DNA from: Chaenocephalus aceratus | Taxonomy: Eukaryota; Chordata; Actinopteri; Perciformes; Channichthyidae | Direction: 5' to 3' | Length of the DNA stretch: 64,000 nucleotides | NCBI GenBank assembly: GCA_023974075.1 | Contig: CM043800.1 | Location: 36,417,211-36,481,210, forward strand | Shown here: positions 27,585 through 40,835 of the stretch, piece by piece | Layout of the letters: every line of letters starts with the position of its first letter | Position numbering within the stretch: the stretch's first letter is position 1 | Position numbers and translations under genes: made by a program | The notes under the pieces: model-generated | Told to the model about the DNA's origin: nothing | What the model saw: only the letters and a program-made list of their open reading frames with translations | The model's database searches: none

Positions 27585-29258
27585 CTGGATGGGGAAGAGA
27601 AGAAATATAGATAATGTAAGAAGGTGGCAGGAAAGTACAGTTATGTGCAGTGCCAATGCACAAAAGTGTACTATAATTCATATTTCTGGAGACCAATATT
27701 TTTCTGCAGATGCAGCACTTCTTGCAGGGGTAGAGGAGAGCAGAGAGAGAGATTTGGGGGAAGGAGGGGGGGAGATAGAAAGCAATAAAAAAGACAAAAG
27801 AGTCTTACACTGCAACTAAAACTCTTTTCATTGTCGATTAATCTGCCTATTATTTTCAGACATGAATCAAAGAGCGTTTCGGTCGATAAAACATCAGAAA
27901 TTATTTTTTTAAATGTGCATTATGATGCCCTAGAGTCAAGGTGATCTGTCCTCAACATCTTCTTTTGTCCTCCAAATATCCCAAAGCCCAAATGTATTCA
28001 GTTTACTCTCACAGAAAACAGGCATGTGTTTAGATTGTGCCTAAAAAAAATTCATAAATCAATTGATTAGGAGAAAATGTGAAGGTTAATATTCAGTTAA
28101 ACAACTAAATGATTGTGACGATACACATTACACGAGAATAAGGCAGCGTTTTGGCCCGATTCCCTCCTTCCGACATGATGAGCAAAGCCCTCGCTTTTTA
28201 ATGCTTCTAAAGATTATCTTGCCAGATTTTCATCTGATGCAGTGAATGTTAATTGTGTTTTTTTACACCCCCCCATCTGCTGGGGAGTCCACCCGGTCGC
28301 AAAAATGAAACATGTTGTTAATTTACGATCCTGTCGTGTGTTTGTGGGACCCCGAGGACAGCCAGAAGTTATCATGACATGTTGTAACGTGCTGGCTCTC
28401 TCACACTTTCAACATCTGGTCAAATGTGAACAATCTTGTTGTATGGGCCGGCCTCCAGGGACAGAATGATCAGCTACACAGTGGACATCACAAAGAAAAG
28501 ATTGTCTCTCTGCTTGCCAACACCTGAGCGCAGACAATGAACTACAAACAGATACTTGATTACATCTGAAGCCTTACAAAGGAATGACTTTGTGTGCTCT
28601 GCTTTTCTCCCCACTGGGACACTCAGATTGAATCAGTAATCCCTGTTGTTTCAATATCTCTGTGAGATATACTCTAATAAAATCACCTTTGCCGTTGAGT
28701 CTGATCTTTATATACTCAGTAAATATTGGTGTTCCTTCAGAAACGCACAGCACATTTGATTTGAATTCAAATTCATCTCCATAACTGTGTGTTTGAGGAC
28801 CGATGCTCCTTGCACCTTGATCCTTATCATGCCTGATAGAAATGGCTCAAAGCAAAGCCACCAATGTTAAATCAATTTCTACAGTCTCAGTTCTCTGATG
28901 GGTTTGGGTGGGTCTATAGTTGATGTCCTGCTTCGTCACCAGAGCAACTGAGGGAGAGGGGAAGAGAGTCCCAGAATAGTAACAGGCAGAGGGGAGCTGA
29001 CAGGCCCTAACTCAGCCCGTCATTAATCACAGGTACACGGGAGGGAGGAAACACCCGCAGGACACACACTGCACAAATGGCCATGGTCCAGTGCGGGAGA
29101 AAACGGCCACAGATATGAACGGGCGTGTCCATGGGGGGTGAGGCAGTGCTGGGTGTTAATTTGAAATACAGGCATTAAATAGTTTGAATGCAGGGTTTAA
29201 AAAAGGACAACATATGATTCACAGGGCTGACAGGAATACACACAGCCACTCTTCTTAC
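27585..29258. other. Intron-equivalent sequence between duplicate exons (copy 1)
   Basis: Non-coding, without recognised transposon ends. It mirrors the intron between the exons at 40521-40835 and 42510-42797. No RNA gene was recognised. Confidence 0.6.
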
Positions 29259-29545
29259 CTCAAAGGGCCTCTCGTCAGTATGTGTCCTCATGTGAACATT
29301 GAAGGTGGAATTGTATGCAAAATCCTTGTGACAAATCTGACAGCGGTAGCGGGGTCGGCTTTTGGACTTGCCGAGCGTTCCCTGGAAATGCGCCAGCACG
29401 TGCTCCTCCAGGGTGCTGTCGAGGTGAATCTGCGGCGGCAAGGCCTCACTGGGCATCTGAGAGGCGTCTGGCCCGTGTGGGATAACCGATGGAGGTCGAG
29501 GCCCTCCTGAGTCATGCAGCGGTGGCCACATAGGTCACACTCAAC
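29259..29545 (-). pseudogene. Duplicate zinc-finger exon with a 1-bp frameshift
   Basis: It corresponds to 42510-42797 but is 287 bp, not 288. One G is missing at about 29420/29421 (GCTGTCGAGG here, GCTGTCGGAGG in the other copy). The loss falls in the second finger of the exon and would put the third finger out of frame. Splice sites at both ends are intact. This is most simply a consensus error in one of two overlapping contigs. Confidence 0.8.
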
Positions 29546-29858
29546 CTGAAGGAGAAGATAAAAAGAGATACAAACGTGAAATAAGGAGATGGAGAATGGA
29601 CAGAGAGCGGGGCAATTAATGAAAAGAGAAAAGGTTGGCGTCTTCATCGTCTGACTGATACGTAACCACAATGTCACAGTTTGTCCCCCTCTCGCTAACC
29701 CCACTTCCTTCCGTCTGGATTGGCAAAATGCCATAATGGGCTCTGCTAATCATAAGTGACAGATATGTTTCTAACAAGGATGAAACAAGTACAATCTCTC
29801 ACGCTATGAATATCTTTAGAGTGGAGAAGTCAAAACCTGCATCATACATCCTCTAGAT

Positions 29859-30381
29859 CCGGGGTGTCAAACTCAATTTAATCACGGGCCACATCAGCAT
29901 TATGGTTGCACTCAAAGGGCCGATTGTAACTTTAAGACTATATAAACCATACATATATAAAATGTAATATATATAAAATAACGTATTATATTACATTATT
30001 GCCTAATTAACTACGCCGAAGCAGAAGTCCAGGGCAAATAAGTGCAAGTCTCTTCAGTGAGAATGTCACAAAATTATTTAAAAAGAAAAGCCACATTTTG
30101 AAAAAAAAGTAACAATTAAAAGAAAAAAAGTCAAATTCTAAGAAAAAGTCAAATTCTAAGAAAAAGGTATATTTTGAAGAAAAAAAGGCAAATTCTGAGA
30201 AAAAAGGCCAATTTAGATTGCATTGTGGGACATGTAGTTTATGACAACGTGCATCTGCATGTAACCGTATAATTATTAACCGTATAATATACATATTACA
30301 TTCTTTCAGAGCTCTGCGGGCCACATGAAATGAAGTCGCGGGCCGGATTTGGGCCCCCGGGCCGTGAGGTTGACACCCCTG
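29859..30381. mobile_element. hAT-type non-autonomous element (copy 1)
   Basis: The left end CCGGGGTGTCAAACTCAA and the right end GAGGTTGACACCCCTG are inverted. Flanks CTCTAGAT (29851-29858) and TTCTAGAT (30382-30389) form an 8-bp target duplication with one mismatch. Inside, at about 30060-30210, is an A-rich tandem region built on GTCAAATTCTAAGAAAAA-like units. No transposase is present. The counterpart is at 43113-43636. Confidence 0.8.
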
Positions 30382-30389
30382 TTCTAGAT

Positions 30390-31172
30390 AACTATAATTC
30401 ATCATTTTTAACAATAAACATTTGTATGAAGTGAATACAGAACATTTCAAGTGCAATCAGGCTCATTACTCTCAACAAACCAATGAGGAAAAAAAAGGTA
30501 TCTCCTGCCAGATTTCTTTTTTAAGATTCTAAATATTATGTATGCAGTATTTTATTACACTTTACATTATTTAGATATATATTAGCTTTTTATTTTATCG
30601 TACTGTATATAGTACGTATTTTTGCATTTGACTAGCACCACTGTGTCACCTTCACCATTCCCTTGTACTTTTTATTTCCTATTCTTGTTTCTGATTATTT
30701 CCGCACTATTTGTATTTCTTTTGTGTCTTATGTTGTATCCTTGGAGTAACCTGGGACTTAAGATTTTCCTTACCAACAACTTTGCTGTAGCTATTATGCA
30801 TATGACAATAAAGCTTTTAATCTTGGATCCATGAATGAAAACTTGAAATGCAGAAAAAGGGTTGAAATCTTCATGTACAAAAGAACACCTTAAAGCCAGT
30901 GATGCAAAACGGGTATGGTGAAAAAGAGAGAACTATTCGAAGCAGAAAAAAAAGATAACTATTCGAAGCAGAAAAAAACAGCGTAATATACCATCTGACA
31001 AAGGCCTGTGATTCTTTACAATATACTCAGATCAATAGGAGACAGAGATGTTAAGTATAAATCAAGGGTTTTATTTATTATATATAAACGAAAACTCTTC
31101 GGTTCTCCACGAATTACGCAAGTCACCCACATCAGCGTTAAAAAAGCGGGAGGCGCCGAAAAGCGACTAATT
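30390..31172. other. Non-coding sequence up to the gap (copy 1)
   Basis: AT-rich sequence with a short direct repeat, AACTATTCGAAGCAGAAAAA, seen twice near 30931-30976. It ends at TAATT immediately before the N run. In copy 2 the same sequence continues (TAATTTGCATCACTG) into the next exon. Confidence 0.6.
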
Positions 31173-31272
31173 NNNNNNNNNNNNNNNNNNNNNNNNNNNN
31201 NNNNNNNNNNNNNNNNNNNNNNNNNNNNNNNNNNNNNNNNNNNNNNNNNNNNNNNNNNNNNNNNNNNNNNNN
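31173..31272. other. Assembly gap, exactly 100 N
   Basis: A run of exactly 100 N, the conventional length for a gap of unknown size. The flanks are the end of copy 1 and the start of copy 2 of the 13.1-kb duplication. Open frames that run across it are meaningless. Confidence 0.99.
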
Positions 31273-31795
31273 AGAGGGGGGGACAGAACACGGAGTGATG
31301 ATGAAAAAGGAGAAAAGGAAAAATAAGAGAAGGACAGAGGCGGGAGGAAAGCATGTGCAGGAAGTAAATATGTAATCCAAAGCGTAGAGAATGATAAATG
31401 TATACCATTACCTAAGTCGGTCAATCATCCTGTATAAATAAGATATGATAATTGAGTGTGGAGTAAGTTTACATAAGTGTGCTCATTTAGTCCAAAACAG
31501 AGAACTACATCATGTTTTTCCACGCCTCCTAATTCAGACTTCTTGTATGACTGATTAGCATCATTTTGATTAAGATGTATAATCTTAAAACACACTGTGG
31601 TAAATAATTTGATAATGCAACTTGTAGAGAAAAAGCTATCAGCAACAATCACAAATAGATTAGGTGAAATGAATATTAAGTGTTATAGATTAGGCATTTA
31701 AAATCTGGTAAAGTTTGAGATAATTCATCTATTATAATATCTCCTTGGATGGTAAAAGAAAAAACAGTAATGGTAGTTTAGAAGAGTCCCTAAGC

Positions 31796-32090
31796 CGGGG
31801 TGTCAAACTCAAACACACAGAGGGGCCGGACTGGTTCAATGTTTATTGCAGAACGTATTGAAATGAACTTATTGCACATATTAAACCTGGAACTAACGAA
31901 GCTTACATGATTGCCTATAAAAACAACATTAATTAATCAGTTGCATTTATTTCTTATGGCTCTATCTGCAGCTTTTCCAGAGTCATTTCTTATGATTACA
32001 TTTTCCCACAGGCCAACAACAGCTTCAACAAAACTATTTCCCTCAAAGAACAAACCACACGTGCAAACCGCGACGCTTTCCAGGGCACGC
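31796..32090. mobile_element. Truncated hAT-like element (copy 2)
   Basis: Counterpart of 18558-18850, starting CGGGGTGTCAAACTC and differing by small indels. Confidence 0.6.
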
Positions 32091-32133
32091 ATTTCAAGCT
32101 CTCCTCCACTCCAGCTGTGACAATCGCGCACTC

Positions 32134-33154
<1,021 letters not shown>

Positions 33155-34490
33155 GCCTTAACGAGCTGCATGTTAAAATCTGAAGAAGGCCTCTTTACCA
33201 AGCTCCAAACTAAGTTAAATATCTCAAAAAGTGTAAAAAATATCAAAAATCTGAATAACAAGTTTTATAGCAGAGGGTTTTGTGATCATTTTAAAGTTGG
33301 AATGATTTCTGTAGCTAAAAGTATGCTGAAGTTATTCGACGGCAAACTATTTGGTGAAATAAGAAAACAGCATTCGCACTAAATATAAATAATAATGCTT
33401 TATCACCATTTTTTTTAACCATCCTACACAACCTGCATTTTATTTTATCTTTTTCAATATGTATTTAATCATCAAAAACAATGTGGCTTTCTCTATTTAA
33501 TTAGCTTATTTTCTTATACTTGTCCAATCTCAAAGTTCTATCTTTTTATATTCATTAATGTAATTGTATCAATCTTTCTTATAAATGGCAATTAGAAAAC
33601 ACAACATACTGTAAGGTAAATCTTCTTTAGCTCAATAAAAAACATTTAAATATCATACTGTGTGTAACACCCTCAAGCAGAGGTCACCATGGTCATTTGA
33701 GATTCTGCATGAACATCCCCGTAGTGTACGTACGGATATAACTTAATAAAACATGTATTTTTCCTGTGAATAAAAACAGTATTATTTATGTTGTAGGGAC
33801 AAATTGTACATTCAGTGCATTGACCTTAACAGGATTTATGATATTTTCCTTCTCCTTTAGCATTACCGCATATGTGATTTCCACTGGTGACCTTTAGTGG
33901 GTACATGATAGCTTTGCTGTGTTTTTAATACTGCATTTCTTAGAAACATTGCAGTGTTCCTTTTGTTATTATTTGAAGTGGCTAGATTACATACGTTTCC
34001 CCTCCATCACATCAAACTGGGAAATGATTTGCATTCAATGCTAAGGGAAAAATAAATCCTTCGAGCATATAAATACCTCAATCAATCCATTAAGGGTTTT
34101 AGACAGCACTTAAAGACATAACATATGTCACTTTAAAGAATAACACAGTTAACCTGCTATTAATATTGAAAAAGCAAGCAGAGTTTTCATGTTACCTTGG
34201 AAACAAAGCTGTGCCCAGCATCTTAAACTTGCCAAGTTTCAATAGAAATGCCATCAACAGGAGATGGATCAGTCTTTGTTAACAAATACTGTATTGAAGT
34301 TCCCTGTAGGATTATAATGATTTACTATATTATACCTCCAGCATTTTGGAGCCTAGTTTTGCACATTTGCAGCGCGTCCTTCAGCCAGATGATGATAACA
34401 CTGCAGGAGAGCTTGTACTAAAAGACCATAAGGTATCAGCCATTTTGACTCAAGTGCTATCCAAAGGCTTTACCCATAATACATTTCTCA

Positions 34491-34529
34491 GGGCCAAAGG
34501 GCGTAAGTGCACTTACGTCCCTTTGGCCC
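34491..34529. repeat. 39-bp near-perfect palindrome (copy 2)
   Basis: Identical to 21242-21280. Confidence 0.8.
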
Positions 34530-37500
34530 CAAATAGTTCAGTGTGTTCTGTGTTAGGTCTTTTGGTTTTTGATGAATAACTCTGGATTGGTTTTGAATTC
34601 ACATGCACCCTTTTGGCAGTAGAAAGAGCTCATCGAGAGCTTTCATTTGATATAACTCATTTTTGACCAAAATGCCCCTCTGGTTCTCACCCCTCGATAT
34701 TGCAAACTGAAAAAGATTCAATTTATATTTAACAGGAGCCAAAAGTGCTCAGAATACAGAACTATTTACTCATTACCTCCACCAAGAGCGTTATTTATTT
34801 CAGTGTGATTTGTTTGTCTTTTTGCCAACATAGTATAAGAACTACTGCCTCCATTTTCATAAAACCTGGTAAGAGGAAAGAACCCAATACATTACTGAAT
34901 TACTGATACATGCATTAATTTGTAATTACATTATTTACAGAAATGGCCTTGGAGTAGGTCTGCCCTCTCCAAATGTACTACTACTTTATCGGTGTTTTTA
35001 AATCTACTTTTAAGAGAAGATAGACTAGTTATACTCAAGCAGTGATCCGAGCACCCTGTGGGTTACTTCTACAGTTGCAAGGGGTCGGTTAAAAGAGAGC
35101 ACATTTTGCTTAAAGTCACAAATAAGAGATACAAATATAGCAAAAACAACAGATAAACTTCAAATATAATAGATACATTTATAAAAAAAAGTAGCAAAAG
35201 ATAAATACAGTGTTAAAATACTCCTGCAATAAAAATCTTACTCAAATACAAGTACACAGTAAGCATTAGAATGTAATAAAGTACCAGAAGTTAAAATACT
35301 CATTATACAGTATATCGCCCATATCATACGAATATAGTGTTCCTTACTGGATTATAATATATGATTATATATATATATGATATACTTGAATAATGCAGCA
35401 GTTAAGAAGAGGTGGGGCTGGTTTTCTATTTCTTTATACGTCTGGGTAGCTTTACCGATGATAATATATATTTTCTACTTAATTTCATAATTGGTATTGG
35501 TACTAGTATGCCTTTGAAAAGAAACAAATACAAAAATAGTTCAATATTTGACTTCCAAATGTAGTGGAGTAGAAGTGTAAAGTAACATAAAATGGAAATG
35601 CTCAAGTAAAGTACAAGTATATAAAAATTGTACTCTACTTAAATACAGCACTTGAGTAAATAGGGAGCATATCCCCGGGTCCAGTTCTCCGGCTCAATAT
35701 CACACATTAAAGAGTTGATGTTTTCTGTAAGGTTTCCCTCAGTCACATGTTCAATGCATGTTTCCCATGGGCAATATGTTGACAGGCATCACCCTGCAGC
35801 TAACATCCTCCTGGTGTAAAAAACACATTGAAACCTGACTGAAACCTTTGCCTTGAATTTGAACTAAGGACATTTCTATCTTCACTACAATTCAGAGGTA
35901 TACTTTTACTACAAGTATTTAATACCTTTAGTTACTTTGCAGATTTGGTTTATTGATGTGGAATATAATCAACACTAAAATAAGACTTTAGTTCCACCTG
36001 GAGTAAATTCACAAGCTACCCTGCAGTATACAAAGTCATTAAAACTATCTGTACATTTACCAGCTTTGAGAACACTTTCATGCATCAATAATTATAATCA
36101 AAACACATAATTTATAACTCTAAAAACCGGCCAATCTGTACTTTAACTTTTGGTACTTTAAGTACTTTTATACTTTTACTTGAGTAACAAGACTTGCAGG
36201 GCTTTTACTTGTAACAGAGTATTAGTCTGATACTTCTACTTCCTCTGCAGATCTCTTTCAACGTTAGTTCAATTCAACAATATAGGAACCTTGGAACATA
36301 GAGATGACCCTGAGTAGGCTAGTTAGCTAGAAAAAACTAACGCTAGCTAAAAGTAATATTCGCATACAAAGTTGAACAGCTAAAAATAATGGTAAAATGT
36401 TAATAATAATTGAAGGTAATGTTAATAGGTTGAATTTGCTTTGACAAAAGTTGTGGACATATGGCCGAAATTGATAAGTCGTTGAAATATAGGCTAGCTA
36501 AAAGTAGTTAAGCTAATGCTGAACCGTTGAAACGTCAATTTTCCTTCCAACTGAACATTTGTAAAAGTTCTCATTGACTACAGAAAGAAAACTTCACATA
36601 TTTACAGACTCGATATTAACTTCATATCCTACAATTGTTGTCTTACCTGGAGTTGTCAAATGAGCATGAGAAACGGTGTCATACACTCAGTGGAAAAAAT
36701 GCACTAAACTACAGTAGGCCTACTTGAGTTGAGTTAAGTACTGTAGTTAAGTACAATTGTGTCTACTTTGTACTTCTACCACACTAGTACTCAGAGGCAA
36801 ATAGTGTACTTTTTCTCCACTGCATTTAATACCTTTAGTTTCTCTGCAGACTTGGATTAATGATGTGAAATATATTCAACATTTAAATAAGACTTTTGTT
36901 ACACCTGGAGTATATCCACAAGCTACCTTGAACTTTAAAAAGGAATACAAATTAGCATCACATAATTTATCATTCTGAAAAGGGCCATGAGTACTTTTTT
37001 GGTACTTTAAGTATATTTTGATGCTACAGTAGTATAACATTTAGATTGCGAGACTTTAACTTTTAACAGAGTATCCCTACACTCTGGAACTTTTACTTGA
37101 GTACAATATCTGAGCCATTCTTCCATCTCTGGCTGACTACAGAAAGAAAACTTCAAATATTGCCACTCAAAATTCACAGCAACATGCAACCGTTTTAAAC
37201 ATGTGTATCACCTTCATATACTATAATATCCTCTTACCTGGAGGTGTCAAATGAGCCTGAGAAACGGTGTCCTCCACCTGCCAGGCACGCGGTGATGTCA
37301 GCGAGTTTACTGATGTGAGAGCTGAATACGCACATTTCTCTCCTGAGGGTCACTTGGGTATTTTTAGTGATTGTGTTATAAAAAGACGTGTGAATAAAAA
37401 GGTTGCCCAGGGTGAGGGCAGCTACATCATGTGTGCTTGTTTCGCCTGTTTTCATTTGTAATAAGGACACTTCTAAATCTGATGGTTATTTAACGGCCTG

Positions 37501-39590
37501 TGAATCTGCATAATTGTCTATTTCATTTGGTTGTATTAAAAGCTTAAAAAAATTAAATGTCACTGCCTACAAATGCCATGAATAATTTACATACATAATT
37601 GTAGAAACTATGCACATTTAATACACAGTAGTTTATATTCCTCTCAGCTATATGCATGCATGATTATGAATCATTTATTTGCATATTGGTTTGTGTGAAT
37701 TTTCATCAGTGAAGTGCAAAATAGAGAAGCTATTCAGTTAAACATTTAACAGCTAAACATATTTTCTGTTAACTGAAGGGTCCTTGAAATAATAAAAAAA
37801 AAGTATCAGTCCAAGGACATTTCTATAATAAAACTTCTGTTTCCTTGACTCCTATATGTGCACTTCACAGCTGCATTTCTTTATAAATGTCAACCACTTT
37901 GGTCACACATAACAAGGGAAACCAGATAGGGCATGTCAGCCAAGTCCTGACATCATAATGTTATGTTAAAATCACACCAAGGGCCATAAGTTAAACTGTG
38001 GCCATTTCTCAATGTCGAGGAGGCTTGCTTGGTAGCACATGTATGCTGGGCATTTAAACAGTCCTTCGGCGCCACTCGATGACGTAGTATGCTTGAAATA
38101 GTGGCTCTGGAACAGCTTTACTCGACATTGAGAAACGGCCCGGATCCCAGAACAAGAAGTGAGAAAACGAAACCACAAAGTCAAATGTCTGTACGGCAAA
38201 AAGACCAATACACTTCAGTGAGGCAGCATCCCTAGAGCATACAAGTCTCATGATTTCACCTCCAGCATCCACAATTTCATTACATGTCTGTGTGCGCGTG
38301 CGTGTGTGTGTGTGTGTGTGTGGAGCGTTTTCATTTTCACCGCTAGGCAGCAGGTATGATAAACGGCACTCTACCAGAATATTACCTCTCAAGGTTTTCT
38401 AGGAAGGATGAAAATAGCATGAATTTCTCGACTGGCTGCTTGTTGACTCTCAGGCTGAGCGTTGAGGAGCATCTAAATTCTTGGCACCGGCTTCTTTTCG
38501 CTCCTGTGGTGTCCTCTATTTCCCAATATGCCTCTCACTCTGCAGATATTCTGCCATTTCTCCCATTTCAGTACCAATCACAATCATCAGCATTTCTCCC
38601 TCCCTCCATGACATGAAAACAAACTAAGACTGAGTGCCTCTGCGTGTGTGTGTGGTTTCAAACCCCCCTGTCAGCAATCACTGGGTAGGAGACAGCCATA
38701 AACTGCGCTTTAGAATCGTATAATGGGCTAGTGCAGCGCTGGCAAAACTTATATCATTATGCCTCTTCCCATTTAGACACAAATAGGATCATTATTTTTG
38801 ATAACTTTACAGCAAGTGCTGGATGATTTCATTGCACTACTTGCCACGGCATCACACTGTATTTCAGCTAGAGCATCGTACATCTTGCCATCGCCCTGTT
38901 ATCATTGTGTGTAATTACGAGGCAAATGCAATCAATAACACAATGTCCTACAAATTATTGGAACATTACGATTGATCTGTACAAACAACAGCACTTCGTT
39001 CTACATTTTCGCGAGTATAAGTGTGACAGAGAGAAACTGAGTGGTTTGAAACGCTGTACAGTGACTTGTCAGTGTATTTCTCAGTAAAGGACCTCGTAAT
39101 GTTTGTCAAAAGGCAGAAGTGGCAATTTACAGCAGGACCTATAAAGTCCATCCCATCTGACAGGATGAGGGCAATGCCCCGGTGTCATCTACCTTATAAA
39201 TTGATGGATGCTTACAAGTGTGAAAGTGAGTTTTATTATAAAGAAAGCAATAGACATTTCAGGGGCCAACACCACTTGTCTACCCCTAATAAAAAAGGGG
39301 GCTCCGATGTCTTTTTATAATCGAGGGGCCAATTGTATGACCTGTTTTCCAATGAGTTTGAAATATTAACTTAAGGTACTTGCTGTTCTCTTGAGCATTT
39401 CATCTATGACTTTTGAGTCATTTTTTTTTTTTAACAATATTATTAGATTTTCCTCTCAAGCTGTAAAATAGTTTAGCTACACAGTCAAACAATCAAACTA
39501 TACATGTATGGTAATAACTCGAACTTTTAACTCGACAGTCAATTAATCTTTCAGCCTTTTCTCTACTGAGAATAGTATTTAATGTCTCGA
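34530..39590. other. Non-coding 3' flank of the zinc-finger gene (copy 2)
   Basis: Mirrors 21281-26340, including the ACTTGAGTA-type repeats at about 35209-37130. The 3' untranslated region of the zinc-finger gene should lie just below 39590 on the minus strand. An AATAAA (minus strand, 39232-39237) lies about 355 bp after the stop codon and is a possible but unproven poly(A) signal. Confidence 0.45.
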
Positions 39591-39872
39591 TTACACCGTT
39601 TCCTCCACGATGAACTCGATGGCGTGCTGCTCCGACTGGCTCGTCTCCACCATGGTGATTTCGTTTCCGTCCATGGTGATGGTGGGGACGTTGATGCCCT
39701 GCCCTCCCAGCACAGAGGAGGGCAGGATGACGACCTGCGAGGTGCCGTCTATGTTGCCGAACTGATCGGAGGGGATCATGACGGTCTCTGTGCCTCCGTC
39801 GCCCTGCAGCACGTAGATGGTCTGCACTGAGCCAGAATCGAGGTCCCCCGTGGAGGCCAGCGAGGACAGCAC
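39591..39872 (-). CDS. Zinc-finger protein, terminal exon (C-terminal tail)
   Basis: Last coding exon, 93 codons plus TAA. It joins the previous exon in phase 0 (GAK then VLSSLASTGDLDSG). It contains no zinc finger. The segment holds VQTIYVLQGDGGTETVMIPS, then a Gly/Ile/Val-rich stretch with SQVVILPSSVLGG and MDGNEITMVE, ending AIEFIVEETV. Such acidic/hydrophobic tails are common at the C-terminus of large zinc-finger transcription factors, where they may act in activation or partner binding; that role is inference. The acceptor AG is unusual because it lies at the end of a LINE-type TTA-repeat tail. A downstream in-frame alternative after GTGCAG (ACC ATC TAC) is possible. The protein family was not identified. 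Confidence 0.82.
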   Translation of the reverse strand: MLSSLASTGDLDSGSVQTIYVLQGDGGTETVMIPSDQFGNIDGTSQVVILPSSVLGGQGINVPTITMDGNEITMVETSQSEQHAIEFIVEETV

Positions 39873-40062
39873 CTTAATAATAATAATAATAAAGCTTTAT
39901 TTATATAGCACTTTTCATACAACACAGCGAAACATAACATCTGACCAGGCCAACAGACACAAGGAGGTAAAACGTACGACAACAAAAATAAAACAAACAA
40001 TGGTTTCTCTGACACAAGACAACTGAGTCGATGCAACAATATCAAATATAAAACATATACAT
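39873..40062 (-). mobile_element. LINE (L2-type) 3' tail abutting the terminal exon (copy 2)
   Basis: Minus-strand AAAAGTGCTATATAAATAAA followed by TTTATTATTATTATTATTAAG-type sequence, ending exactly at the exon start. One extra A distinguishes it from copy 1. The insertion is in the sense orientation of the gene, so the last bases of the intron are retroelement tail. The 5' limit is approximate. Confidence 0.6.
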
Positions 40063-40242
40063 AGTGTTGGGAAAATACTGAATGTACTCTTTCTATATCA
40101 GAGTAGCACATGATGACAGAGGCCCAACTGTAACTGTGTACGTAACCAGATGTATGATTACATGGATGACGCTCATGAGACACTGTGTTTTATATACGAT
40201 AGCTATGTTCCTACGAATAAACATGATGACACAGCCATCACA

Positions 40243-40306
40243 GGGAGATAGGCATATGAGTGAAGGGAGATAGGCATATGAGTGAAGGGAGATAGGCATA
40301 TGACTG
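40243..40306. repeat. 22-bp tandem repeat, about 3 units (copy 2)
   Basis: Counterpart of 26992-27055, located in the last intron. Confidence 0.9.
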
Positions 40307-40520
40307 TCATGTTTATTGCTTACGCAGGCCTTAGCTAATCTGAACTAAGGCCAGAATACTGCTTTGAACCGGTATTCCTGCATCTTGTGACTGTAACACT
40401 CTCTTGTATATAAGCATGCCAAGGACAATATTCGGAGAACTATTTTGTCAGGATAATAAATACATGTATCCTGATATTTAAGATCAAGCCGGTGACGAGT
40501 GATGTTTTTCTAACACATAC

Positions 40521-40835
40521 CTTGGCCCCTTCCAGGACCTTCTGGACGTGGGCGGCCTCAGCTGCCTGCGCCGCCTCCTCAGCGCTCTCCAAAGGCAGGT
40601 CTCCGTGCAGCCGGATGTGTTTATCCAGGTTGGAGCGCGAGCGAAAAGCAGCGGGGCAGTGGGGGCAGGGGTAGGGCTTCTCCCCGCTGTGGGTGCGGGC
40701 GTGCTCTGTGAGCCGGGCCGCCACGCTGAAGCTCTTTCCACAAATCCAGCAGCAGAAAGGTCGCAGGCCGCTGTGGATGCGCTCGTGGTCCTGGAGGTGG
40801 GGCAGCTGCCGGAAACGCTTCCCACATGTGGCGCA
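40521..40835 (-). CDS. Zinc-finger protein exon with three C2H2 fingers
   Basis: A 315-bp, phase-0 exon (105 codons). The acceptor follows TTCCCCATCCAG and the donor is GCCAAG/GTATGT. It encodes three C2H2 fingers in tandem: CATCGKRF...HLQDHERIH, CWICGKSF...LTEHARTH and CPHCPAAF...LDKHIRLH. They are joined by linkers SGLRPF and SGEKPY, the latter close to the canonical TGEKP linker of DNA-binding arrays. The first Cys of the exon directly continues TDERPFE from the previous exon. After the fingers comes an Ala/Glu-rich segment (SAEEAAQAAEAAHVQKVLEG), probably helical. Nuclear, sequence-specific DNA binding is inferred from the finger array. An identical duplicate exon lies at 27270-27584. Confidence 0.92.

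Noticed and set aside
27297..27819. Plus-strand frames of 105-125 codons opposite the three-finger exon (also 40548-41070)
   Set aside because: These are antisense shadows of GC-rich zinc-finger coding sequence. The minus strand carries intact C2H2 motifs and splice sites.
31008..31424. Frames running across the N block
   Set aside because: They include unknown bases and join two contig ends, so they have no meaning.
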